This document shows positions 45,076-56,106 of a DNA stretch of 64,000 bases, in pieces. This DNA is from Gigaspora margarita. Its lineage: Eukaryota; Glomeromycota; Glomeromycetes; Diversisporales; Gigasporaceae. The stretch's first letter is position 1, and every line of letters begins with the position of its first letter. The notes below the pieces were generated by a model that had not been told where the DNA came from, made no database searches, and saw only the letters and a program-made list of their open reading frames with translations. The position numbers were made by a program, and so were the translations under genes. The stretch covers positions 189,131 through 253,130 of the forward strand of contig WTPW01000079.1 of the NCBI GenBank assembly GCA_009809945.1, in the 5' to 3' direction.

Positions 45076-47386
45076 TTAGGTAGGAACCTTGCAACTGAGA
45101 AAAATAATAATATGCTTCATACCTGAACTTTGTTTATTTATAGGCTTAGGCATGTTGTTTAAATCAATGATTGTGTTTTCTTGGCTAGAAGATAAATAAT
45201 CATTCAAAATCAAAATGTCTGAGTCTAGATCTGACGATGCATTTTCATAATTGTCAATTTGTTTAAGTTTTTTATCAAAGTAATGATATAATCCCTTTGC
45301 ATCTGGTTGTTTTAAAGAGTTAGCATCCCAACATCTTTTCATTATGTCTTTATATTCTTGAAGAAATCTAATTGTATTTGGTGGACGAAGTCCTTCACAG
45401 ATTTCTCTTGCAAGATGAATGTCATAATTGCAATTGCAAAATGGGGTACATCTAGTTACAAGTTGCCACATAATTATTCCAATACTATATATATCCGATG
45501 CAGTGGTATAATTTCTATTATATAAAACTTCAGGTGCAATGCATGGAATGATCCCAAATATTTTATTGGTTGAATCTTTATCTACAGGTCCACAAAATCT
45601 GAAATTACTAATAAACCACCCTTTCTCATTAGATAATATATTTTCAGGATGAAGATCTTTATGAACCATATTAGAATTATGGATGGAATGAAGTTCTTTA
45701 AATATTTGATGAAGTATTATATATATTTTTTTCCATCCAAATTTATTGTTTTTATTCGATAAGAAAGAGTTAAGATCTCCATTCTCTATATACTTCAATA
45801 TTACATATACTCTAGGCTAACTGGATCTCATGTTATTCCATAACATTTAATACCAATTGATCCTAAGTTAGAAAATATCATATGAGAGATTGCCTGTTAA
45901 ACAATATATAAATATCGGAAATTAATTTAATATAAAAGATAAAAAAAAAAAGAATATATTTTAATTGACTAATTGACCTCTTCAAAATATTTTTCATTTG
46001 GATTACTAGAATCTTTTAATGATTTTAAAATATTTTCCTTCAGTCCAGACCTTACAAATTTTTGATCTACGTCATTCCAATCATTTATCCAACCGTCAAT
46101 CCAAATAGCAGTGTATATAGATCCAAAGCCACTTTTGTTTTGTATTTTATATGCTCAAATTTTTCAAATGGTATCCATTCAGTGATTGTATCTGGAGTTG
46201 GGTTTTTAACTTGACATTGCTGAATATACTTATCGATCAATTCATTATCATTGTCCATTTAGTAAAATTATTTTTGAGATGTTTTCTAATACTGCCTCCT
46301 CGAAGCACTTTAGAATAATTTTCATGAAGTTTTAAAGCTTGCTCATTGTTTGGATCAATTTTCAATGCTTTCATAAGATCTGCATGTGATTCTTTATGTT
46401 GTTTAAATGTCTCATAAATAATACTACGGCCTAAAAGAGCTTCTACATTATTTGGACTAATTTTTAACGCTTTGTTAAGATCTGCATGTGTTTCCTTGGG
46501 CCTGCCTAATTTTACAAAAACTTTTCCACGATTAATAAGCGCTAGCGTATAGTTTAGATCCATCATCAATGCTATATTAAGATCAATAAGTGATTCTTCA
46601 AAATGACCTAAATTAAGATAAACTAATCCTCGATTGTTAGGCGTAATCACATCAAGTGGATTAATTTTCAGCGCTCGATTGAAATCTATGAGTGACTCTT
46701 CATATCAGTCTAATTTTATGTAAGTCATTCCGCGATTACAAGGTGCACTAATATAGTTTGGTTTAACTTACCAATACTGTATTTAAATCTACCAATGACA
46801 CTTCATATAAATTTAAATTCTGATAAATTATTCCACGGTTATTGAGTGCAACTTCATAATTAGGATTGATTTCTAATGCTCTATTAAGATCAGGAAGTGA
46901 TTCTTTGTATAGACATAAATTCATATAAACATATCCACGATTGGTAAGTGCTGTCACGTTATTTGGATAGATTTCTAATACTTTATTATAGTTTGTAAGT
47001 GACTCTTCGTATCATTTCAAATTGGCAAAAGCGGAGTAGTGTCTTTCAAGTGCAATCTCGTCATTTGGATTAATTTCTAGTATTCTATTAAGATATGCAA
47101 GTGACTTTTCATATTGACCTGTATCTTTATAAATATTTACGCGATTTTTAAGGGCATTTAAGTTGTTTGGATCAATTTCTAACTCTTTATTCAAGTATTC
47201 TAATTTAATAAAAATATCTCTATTTTTAAGTGAGAATATTCTATCTTTGCCTTTTAATAAGTTATATTGATCAATTTCATTATAATTATTTAATAAAGAA
47301 TTGATAAGTCCGCGCTCAACTTCATCTATGTTTTTTGTATCAAAGTTACTAATTTGTATTGCTATAGAATCTAGTAAAGAATTCAT
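45076..47386 (-). pseudogene. TPR-protein kinase pseudogene
   Basis: From MNSLLDSIAIQISNFD (47386) the strand encodes about eight TPRs. A linker (MDNDNELIDKYIQQCQ, TEWIPFEKFEHIK) and a kinase domain follow. Damage: TGA stops at 47012-47014, 46705-46707 and 45828-45830, a shift near 46765, one before the glycine loop (KSGFGSIYTA, about 46130) and one at 45800. A probable intron lies at about 45985-45900. The C-lobe (45798-45076) is open: VHKDLHPENIL catalytic loop intact, but the DFG position reads NFR, so it would be catalytically dead even if read through. IAPEVL and the alpha-F region SDIYSIGIIMW are conserved. The frame ends at GTATGA, a likely splice donor. Confidence 0.8.
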
Positions 47387-47810
47387 AATTGTCTATGAAT
47401 TAATATTTTTTAATTAAAGAATGTGTGTATGTAAGAAATCGACAATTTGGTTGTCGAAATTAATGTCGAAACGTCTATATATAAACTCCCACTTTGTGGC
47501 TTCCAAATATTTCTGTATTTATTCATGACCTGACTGAATAAAGGTTCGTGATTGATGTGCATGTTACCTTGTTTATTTTTTGTGGAAGTACGTACGTATG
47601 TACATACGTCAAAATTAACGTCGAAACATTTAAGGTACAGAAATATTTACTGTATAAACTATTAACCTATAATCATGAATTAATTTCTTTCTGTTATTTT
47701 TTTCATGCATTACAAAATAATCACGTTTACTCAGATTAAAACTCAACTGACAACTCCCTACCAATCATGATCATAAATTGTCAGATAACACCATTATTTG
47801 GCAAATTTTT
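47387..47810. other. intergenic, 5' of the TPR-kinase relic
   Basis: Contains the short palindromic tract ACGTACGTATGTACATACGT (47590-47609) and a duplicated TTAAyGTCGAAACrT motif (about 47460 and 47617). Nothing coding. Confidence 0.4.
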
Positions 47811-47913
47811 GAATAACGGTAAATTGGGTCAACTGGGCAAATGTTTGAGTGGTGACACATGCCACAAAGCGGCACATGTTCATTTGCCTGGTTGGACCAA
47901 TTTACTGTTATTC
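47811..47913. mobile_element. fold-back element, GTGCC-centre family
   Basis: A 103-bp palindrome GAATAACgGTAAATTGGgtC...GCAAATG...ACATGCCAC-AAA-GCGGCACATGT...CATTTGC...ACCAATTTACtGTTATTC. Its centre recurs at 60297-60442 and, diverged, at 17994-18086. Confidence 0.75.
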
Positions 47914-47950
47914 AGAATAATACATACTTTGTGAACAGTATTTAAAATGC

Positions 47951-48130
47951 CAGTTAAAAAATTTCGCTTCTATAATCACCTTCTATATAATCATAACTCC
48001 TATACAATTACATTAAATTTTGAGACAATTTATTAATAAAATTATAAAAAAAGACTTCTATGTAATCACACTCTTTTATAACCACCAATTTTCTTGATAC
48101 AAACTATGTGATTATAGGTGAGGAAGACTG
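47951..48130. mobile_element. possible Tigger-like MITE
   Basis: The left end CAGTTAAAAAATTTCGCTTC, followed by TATAATCACC, and the right end GTGATTATAGGTGAGGAAGACTG are roughly complementary. TGC flanks both sides. Several CTnTAtAATCAC motifs lie within. Assignment rests on short similarity to pogo/Tigger ends. Confidence 0.45.
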
Positions 48131-48175
48131 TGCTCAGTAACAAAAATAAATTAGTTGAGTAGTAATGCTATAGAT

Positions 48176-48366
48176 GTTTTTTTATTTCTAACAGCTGCTC
48201 TACCTTGTGGAATACAACTGGAATACATCTTTCTATATTGTGAATACAAAGTAAAAATTTTTATTTATATTATATAAATCAAAACTTTTATTTTGTATTC
48301 ACAACGTAGAAAGATAGCAACCTGGGTTACTCTACAAGGTAGGGTGCAATTAGAAATTAAAAAAGA
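48176..48366. mobile_element. fold-back element with about 85-bp arms
   Basis: TTTTTTTATTTCTAACaGC...CTACCTTGTgGAaTA...CATCTTTCTAtaTTGTGAATAC is mirrored by GTATTCACAAcGTAGAAAGA...TCTACAAGGTAG...AGAAATTAAAAAA. The spacer is AT only. Confidence 0.75.
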
Positions 48367-49181
48367 TCTCTGCCCTGTAGTACCTTATGTACATATGTAA
48401 TAGTTTTTTTTTACTGAGTATATATTTATTTTATATATAACAAGAAAAATGTGTAGCATTATTTGATCCAAAAATATATTATATAATAATCATCTTATTA
48501 TACAAATGTGTAAATATGCATATTTTGTTATACTAAATTAACAAATTTGAACATATTGAAAATCAAAAATCAGTCAGTCAATTGTTCTGAAGCAATTAGG
48601 TCACTGACCACATGAATTCATAGATGAAAACAAAAGAGTATTGGAGAAAGGCATGTTAGATTTGGCTGAGTAGCTAGGCAGAATTTTGGAATAGTTTATA
48701 AAAACAATTGAGTTTGTAACAGCAGCTTAACCAGTATATTAATTTTATTATGTTTTTGGACCCATAAAAACGCCTGAACGTATACCAGTAATAATTCCTC
48801 ACCTAGTGATCAGAATTTGATCAACTACCACCATCGTGACCGTCTCGATGCAAGCTTTCGATTGGTATCAAAATCATCATTATTGGACCATTCTAGCCCA
48901 AGCTAGTTAAAACTGAATGATTGATCCTTACAATCAAACATACTGCGCCCAAATCTTATTGGTCAACTAATACTACGCCACCCATAACACAGAATATCGG
49001 ACCCTAGACATTTGAGTTAATTACAGACATGTCTGACATTTTAGACATTTGTAACATAACAGTTTTGACAGTTATAAATTACATATCTAATATAGCTGAT
49101 ATTTAGGATATATGTAATATATTTATTATCTTTATTATATTCATTATTGCCATTATATTTAGCATTAGCATATGGAGGAAA
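48367..49181. other. intergenic, nothing recognisable
   Basis: AT-rich spacer. GACCGTCTCGATGCAAG near 48839 echoes GACCGTCTCAGTGAGACG at 37230 in the GGGGTATTGTGG family, but no element could be delimited. Confidence 0.3.
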
Positions 49182-49415
49182 GTCAATAGAAAAGGGCAAA
49201 TTTTTTCTAAGTAAAAGTTTCTCAACTTTGAGCTTAAATATTTTGTCAACTATCTTATTAAATCTAATAAATTTTTTTTTATTTTAATTCTAGATAATTC
49301 TAAGATTAAAATAAAAAATTTTTATCAAAATTGGTTAGATAGTTGTCAAGATATTTTAATTTAAAAAGTAAAAAAATTTTACTAAAAATGATTTGTCCCT
49401 TTTCTATTGCCATCC
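49182..49415. repeat. fold-back satellite block 5 with own outer ends
   Basis: The outer pair CAATAGAAAAGGGcAAATTT / AAATGATTTGTCCCTTTTCT encloses one inverted pair of satellite units centred on ATTTTAATTCTAGATAATTC. This copy suggests that the satellite unit is, or was, a discrete fold-back element. Confidence 0.65.
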
Positions 49416-50472
49416 CCCCATATATCAAATATATTAATTATATAGATTTCTTTATTATTATTGTATTTATTTATATTGGACAAACATGTATAATTACTCA
49501 AGGTTTTTCTTTTGCTACAAAGCAGAGAGAAGAATCTATGGTTTTTTGAATAAAATAGTAGTGAAGTAGTGTGTCTTCACTGAAATACAACTGATACAAT
49601 TCTTAGTATCCTCATATACTGTTAATTGCGGCCTCTTTTATAATTGCAAATTCCCAAACTCTTTACAAAATACTGCCCAACTAACAGTATCCCTTCTGAC
49701 CCTTGCATACCATAGTAATTAGTGTGAATTACATAAAGTGTCTCTCTGCATTAGTTGCTCTAGTCTCTGGCATTTCTCTAAAGAGATAGAAATCTAGGTT
49801 GACAATGTATCAAAATGTATATGTACTTGTATTTTTTAATAAAGATAATAAGAGAGCATTTATAATGGTAGATATGATTAATTAAAGTAAAGGAGAAATT
49901 TAGCTATCATTTCCAAAGGGCACAGCCTTTATTTATAGTTATTCAAAATCTATTTTTACATGCCAAGATCATCTATATTATTATTTTCATTAATATTATT
50001 ATAATTGCTTATATCCCTGATATTATCACAATTATCCATATTGACCAGATCCAAATTATTAGTAATTTCTGAAATATTAGACAGATCAGTGATTTCTAGT
50101 CAATTAGAATTTTCAGAAAAATCAGACCAGCAAGTCCAAATTCATTATACCTGGGGCATGAGTGCATGTGCCTGCATCAGATCACATTTTTGTGTTATAG
50201 TCAAGTGGCAAAGCTTTGGGTATTTAATCCAGTTTAGCTCAATCATAAACAAAATAGGGTCAATTGACATTACTGTATCACATGTGATGCAATCAATAAA
50301 CTTTATATTATATAATAGATTTATACAATTAGAATTTAATTGAATGTATGAGCCAACTTTTGAAATTAAAGTTCAATAGTTTTCTTTATTAATAGTTTTT
50401 GATAAACTAAGCACAATGAATTACACCTTAGTACAATGCAACTAAATTGCAATTAACTACAAGTGATAATTA
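49416..50472. other. intergenic, nothing recognisable
   Basis: AT-rich. A 112-codon open frame at 50005-50343 has no recognisable domain and unusual composition, and is not called as a gene. Confidence 0.35.
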
Positions 50473-50700
50473 CTGTAAAATCTGGATATGTGTACCCCCC
50501 ATGTGGTGTACTCCTTGCCAGTTTGAAGCATCAGTTGGTGATTTATACCCAGGTACATAGGTATAATACATACTATATGTATCATCCTAGGTAGATATAG
50601 TAAAACATATTGTCTTAATATGGTGTACCCCTATATAGAGGTACCCTGAGTACTAAATTGAGCAATGGAAATACCTGGGTACACATGTCCAGATTTTACG
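50473..50700. mobile_element. 228-bp TA-flanked MITE
   Basis: Termini CTGTAAAATCTGGATATGTG and CACATGTCCAGATTTTACG with TA on each side (50471-50472, 50701-50702). GGTACAC and ATACC motifs recur inside. Confidence 0.85.
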
Positions 50701-50790
50701 TATCCTTTTCTTATATTAAAACTCAATCTATTTATATAACTTTGGTTCATATATAAATTTTATTTTCTGGCTTATGATCCAAATTACTCA

Positions 50791-50890
50791 TTTGGAAATT
50801 TAATCTCTTATTTGGAGATTCAATTTCCTGTTTGGAGATTTGATCTCCTATTTGGAGATCTGATCCCTAGTTTGAAGATTTGATTACCCA
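50791..50890. repeat. 20-bp tandem repeat, five units
   Basis: Five consecutive 20-bp units with consensus TTTGGAGATTTGATCTCCTA and no length variation. Each unit contains the near-palindrome GGAGATTTGATCTCC. Confidence 0.9.
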
Positions 50891-51479
50891 CCCAAGCTAC
50901 ACTAATTTTTTCCTACCATAATATAAAATAATAATGTGATACTAACCAAATAAAGAAAACATAAGAAAGGAAAAAACAAAAGATTCTGTATATAATATCA
51001 CCCTTGTCTGAGAAGATAAGCTCTGTTGAATTATTTAATGATTAATATAACTTTCTTTGCCTCCAGATTTGGGCTTCAACTAGTATTTATTAGAGAAGTT
51101 ATTTATTCAAGAATAGTAATATTAATATGTTCCACTGAATATAAATACTCTTTCCTTTAGCAACAAACAACTAATGAACCATTTTTAAAATTTTATATTG
51201 TTTTTCTTTTTTTAGAAAGAAGGTATATATTGAACTTCTTTTTGCTTGTATTGTTCCAACATTTTTTAGATAATTTAGTTCCTAATTTATAGTTAACTTT
51301 TAGAATTTGTGAATTTGTCTTTTTTGTATATTTAAATTAAGAATTTTCTATCAAGAATAGATAAGCTTTTTATCACAATTTTTGTTTAGGCTGTTGATAG
51401 AAGAACTAGGTTAACTGGTTTTCTTATATCAAAAAATCCTGAGCTAAAGATTATTGTAAATCCTTTTCAATCTAATTAC

Positions 51480-51860
51480 AAAGTCAAAACATTCAATTTT
51501 ATTAAACTTCTAGCAAAGATTTCTTAGTAACTATATAAACAAATTTAGTAAAAGTTTTTTATTTTGATTCTATATATTTTTAAAATTAAAATAAAAAAAT
51601 GTTCATTGAATTTAGTTTGATGGTTGTCGAGAAATCTTCACTAAAAATTTTTTAAAAGCTTGAAATATCCTAAAAACATCTAAAATTAGCAAATTTTTTT
51701 CTTAAAATTTTAAACAAAAATTTCTCAACAACCTTATATCCAAATTCAATAAAAATTTTTTATTTTGATTCTACAATTATATAGGATTAAAATAAAAAAT
51801 TTCCACCAAATTAGAATAGATAGATGTTGAGAAATATCAATTAAAAGCTAAAAAAAATTG
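51480..51860. repeat. fold-back satellite block 6
   Basis: Two inverted pairs of the satellite unit, each centred on TTTTGATTCTA...TAnAATTAAAATAAAAA. The preceding 50891-51479 is AT-rich without features. Confidence 0.6.
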
Positions 51861-52341
51861 GTTGCACCCTTTTTTTATAGATATTTATTTTTTATTTTAA
51901 GAACTTAATTAGGCATTGCACCCTGCGAAGTGCTTGTATATCACACCCCAACGATCTACCAATTAAATTTGAAGATCAGGTGTAATGTGCAAATTTTCTT
52001 TGTGTAACAAAATAAAGAAATTTTTCTAAAATTTGTAATATCAAAAAATTTCATCTATATAACCACCTTTCACGCTCTAACAAAAAAAATTCCTTACAAA
52101 ATTTTGGTATATCTATCATCTACTCTAACTTCTACCACTGACCCTTACCCTAACCTTATATTATTTTGAAATTTTGTTATATAGAAATTTCTTTGTTATT
52201 CATTACACAGATCTACAAACTATGTTTACATGTATGTGTGCGATGAATTAGCATATCGCAGGATGCGTTGTATATATTTATTCTTATTTTAATTCTATAT
52301 GATTATAGAATTAAAATAAAAATTTGATCTAATTTGATCAG

Positions 52342-52993
52342 TAGGGGTCTTAGCTGGGTTGGGTCTGACCCAACCCAATTCGGGTCTGACCCAACCCAGG
52401 TCTGGTCAGGTCAGATAAAACATGGGTCAGGTCAGACCCGGGTCAGATTTTATTCAATGATCACAAGTAGTTGCTACATAGTAAAGCTAGAAGTTTACTA
52501 TGTAAATCGATATCATCTGCTTAAGTAAACTTGTTTGGAAGATCAAAATGCATATACTCTAAAATTTTTATCCAAATTGGAGAACTTTTTATTATTTAAC
52601 TTTTAATTTTTATGTTCATCGAACATATTTTTAAAAAGATCATAATTTTTTTGTTGAACTTAAAAATTAAAAGTCAAATAATAAAATTTTCTCTGATTTG
52701 GATGAAAATTTCAGAGTATATGCATTTTGTTCTTCCAAACAAGTTTACTTAAGCGGATAATATCGATTTATATAGTAAAAGTTGGACTTTACTATGTAAC
52801 AACTATTAATAACCCGGGTTCAACCTGGGTTGGGTTGGGTTTGGTCAGACCCGGGTCGGGTTTGATATGAGGCGGGTCAGACCTGGGTCGGGTTTGACAT
52901 GAGGTGGGTCAGACCCGAGTCAGGTTTTGACCCAAGTGGGTCTGACCTGGGTCAGGCCCAAACCTGACCCAACCCGACCCATTAAGACTCCTA
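52342..52993. mobile_element. hAT-type element with GGGTCTGACC arrays
   Basis: 652 bp with termini TAGGGGTCTTAgcTGGGT and ACCCATTAAGACTCCTA, flanked by TTGATCAG/ATGATCAG (52334-52341, 52994-53001; 7 of 8). Both subterminal regions are minisatellites of GGGTCTGACCC, GGGTCGGGT and ACCCAACCC. The interior is a palindrome related to 7050-8160. A sister satellite unit near 53450-53475 keeps the uninterrupted site (ACTTATCTGATCATATTTGA). Confidence 0.88.
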
Positions 52994-53940
52994 ATGATCA
53001 GATAAGTGTTGAGTAATTATTGTTCAAATTTTAGATATCCATAAAAAAAATTGCAGCCAAATTTTTTTTTAGAATTTAATCGATATTTCTTAACATCCAT
53101 CTATTAAATTTCAGTAAAAATTTTTTTATTTTAAAAATAAAAAATTTTTATTGAATTTGGATATATGGGTATTGAGAAATCATTAGTTAAAGTTTTGCAA
53201 AACAATTTAAAAAAAAAGAATATTGTAATAAAATTATTTATTTAAACTTTAATCGATGGTTGCTCAACAACCATCTATACAAATTCAATAATTTTTTTTT
53301 ATTTTGATTCCGAAATTTTGCAGAATTAAAATAAATAAACTTTATTGAATTGAATAGATAGATGCTGAGAAATATCTATTAAATATAAGAAAAAAAATTT
53401 GGCTGTAGCTTTTTTTTAAAGATATTTTACTTTGAATGAATATTACTCAACACTTATCTGATCATATTTGATCAATTTTTTTTATTTTAATTCTATAATC
53501 ACATAGAATTAAAATAAAACAAAATTTGATTGAATTTGATTAAGTAAGTGCTAAGTTATATTCATTCAGATTTAGATATTTGTAAAAAAAGGCTGTAGCC
53601 AATTTTTTTTAACTTTTAATCGATATTTCGCAAATCCATCTCTTCAAATTTGATAAAAAATTTTTTATTTTAATTCTACATAATTGTAGAATCAAAATAA
53701 AAAAATTTTTATTGAATTTGGATATATGGTTGTTGAGAAATTATTATTTAAAATTTTAAGAAGAAAAAATTAGCTGATTTTAAATTTTCAAGATATTTTA
53801 AGCTTTTTAAAACTTTTATCAAAGGTTTCTCAACACTACCAAACCAAATTCAATAAACTTTTTTTCATTTTAATTTTAAAAAGATTTAGGATCAAAATAA
53901 AAAACTTTTACTAAAATTTGATTAAATAATTAGATTGGAA
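52994..53940. repeat. fold-back satellite block 7
   Basis: Several inverted pairs of the satellite unit. It continues the array interrupted by the hAT element at 52342. Confidence 0.65.
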
Positions 53941-54600
53941 AGAATCTATAGTAATCTTAAGCTTGGGATTTTCTTGACATAATGGAACCCTAGGTCATCT
54001 GGTTCTTTATAGTTTAAATTCTGGAGATAGATAAATAAGTTTTCTTAAAATTTATTTTCTTTTCAGACTGAAAAATTTGTTTCAAAACTTCTTGTTCTAA
54101 TTTTCAAAGAAAGACACAGTCTCAATCCAATATTACAATCTCATCTGACTCCAAGCAGCAGCTAACTTTGGATGTAGGTCCCAATGGCTATCCCATTTTA
54201 TAATTTTTATCAACAATTTTGATCAAATCTTCCAAGAGTTTAAATCTAAATTTAATGGATATGCAAAGATCTAACCTTTTGATTTCTACTGAGGATCAAC
54301 TTTGAGCGTAAAAGATAATGAAGCTTTAAAAAAATATATAGAGTCCTTTAAAAAGGTTATAATGATTTATTTGACCGAATTCTATTATTTTTATATTATC
54401 ATTAATTAAGATCATAAAATTAACAATAATATTAGCGAGATTTTTACACTTAAAAATACACATTTACTATGATATACATATCAATGAAGTATCAATTCTA
54501 AAAAGTATAAATTTTAATTATAATGAAATTAAAAGTTTTTTTGTCTAGCTAAGAAAGAGAAATGTTACACTTAATTATAGAATTTAAGGGAATAGCAAAT
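53941..54600. other. intergenic, nothing firm
   Basis: No gene supported. Sequence from about 54240 becomes more complex and leads into the kinase-like relic. Confidence 0.3.
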
Positions 54601-54960
54601 ATAATTTGAATTTTAATCTAAAAATGAAATTTGCGCTAGATATGGCAAGTGGGTTGAATTTTTTTAAACTTTGTTAAGATTCTGATAACGATATAAAATC
54701 AGATAATCTTTAATTACATTATCGACAAAAGATCCCTAGAAATGTTTTAATGCATGTGCAAATATAGACAATTTTATTGAAAAATATTTAAGGCTTATTT
54801 TCTTAATTAAACATTTTAGATTGGCAGAACCTGAAAGAGAAGCATGTGAAAATCAGGCCGTTCAATTATTTAAAGCAGCAGCAGATTGTGAGAGAAATAA
54901 TGTAAATAATAATGTGAAATATATCTGCTTCTTGTGCTTCTCAAATTGCAAATGGTCACC
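54601..54960 (+). pseudogene. kinase / Sel1-repeat relic
   Basis: Two short segments look like decayed pieces of the Sel1-kinase family. At 54621-54660 the frame reads KMKFALDMASGLNF, matching the alpha-E helix block (ALDIASGLxxLH) before a kinase catalytic loop. It then meets a stop, and a further D(I)KSDNL-like stretch follows. After a TTTTAG acceptor-like site, 54821-54900 reads LAEPEREACENQAVQLFKAA, close to a Sel1 repeat (AVxLFKxAAD). The pieces are too short and broken to call a gene. Chance similarity cannot be excluded. Confidence 0.4.
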
Positions 54961-55391
54961 CATTAATGTGAATCTAAAAATGTTTGCTCTGTTTTAAGAA
55001 TAAAACCAACTTGTTTAGAAATAAAATTTTCAAGATCCTTTAAAATATTTCAATTTTGTAACATTATCATCAGTATATATTAATACTTATATTCCTGGTT
55101 TTTCTTTTATTAACGGCCAGTTTCAATATTCCATCCGAGACAAATGCTATAAAATAGAAACAAAATGGGAAATTTTGTGAATGTCAATATTTTAGTATTT
55201 ATTTTGTGGGCTGATACAGTAATTTGAAAAACTCTGTATACTAAAGACCATGATAAAAAGAACTTTTACATGAATTTATTCTCCAATGTGTTTTAATTTA
55301 ATTCATGAACCACCTTGGGAGCCAGTGAAAAACATAATAAACTGCGGAGATATGTTTACTATGTAATTTTTGCCTTGTTTGAAATCTGACG

Positions 55392-55668
55392 TATAAATTG
55401 ATTTGTACTAAGTAAACCTCTCTTGTGCGCATATCAAACATTGTAAAGGAGGAAATTACAGGCATGATGGTAGTTGAGCCATTGAAATCGGCCTAGTAGA
55501 TCGTGAGTTATGGCATTTTTGTTTTTACGACTATTTGTTTACTTCTTTGTTTACATATAGTCGCACGATCCACTAGGCCAATTTTAGTGTTTCAGCTACC
55601 ATTATGCTCCTCTACAACGTTTATTATGCGCATAATGGAGGTTTACTTAGTACGTAATCAATTTATCC
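55392..55668. mobile_element. fold-back element with about 110-bp arms
   Basis: The left arm (GTATAAATTGATTtGTACTA...GTAAACCTC...GATGGTAGtTGA...CGGCCTAGTaGATCGTG) is mirrored on the right (CACGATCCACTAGGCCaATT...GCTACCATTATG...GAGGTTTACTTAGTAC...AATTTATC). Centre near 55530. The open frame across its right arm is an artefact. Confidence 0.75.
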
Positions 55669-56106
55669 TTAGGGAAACACCAGATTCTGAAAGAGACGAA
55701 ATTTAATAGTGAAAATCACCGAAATCACATAATTTTTCACTGGAACCAAGCGGATCACGAATTAATTATTTAAATTCATTTTATAGTACTATTTCTTCTA
55801 ATATATATACCATTATTTTAACATTCATTTAAAATGGAAATTTATGCTCATAAACTTAGTCTTTTACATTATTCATATTGCAATCTATACAAAGATGAGA
55901 TTTATAAAAAAAAAAAAAAAATAAAAAAATAAAAAACTAGGCAACGACGTTGCCCACATTAGCCAACATCTGGTTAAAAAATTCTTATCTATCTCTAGTT
56001 GGAAGAATGACATTCTGGCACCATAAAAAATGATCTTAAAAAATAAATGTGCCAAGAAATGTGTGTGGAAGTGATTTCGGGGAATTATTCTATCATGGAT
56101 TAAGTT
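55669..56106. other. intergenic, nothing firm
   Basis: Contains an A-rich run at about 55910-55935 and a short GGCAACGACGTTGCC palindrome (55942-55956). The latter recalls the GC-rich hairpin at 63524. Confidence 0.35.

Noticed and set aside
50005-50343. 112-residue open frame
   Set aside because: No signal peptide, domain or conserved pattern, and the region has no supporting splice or promoter context.
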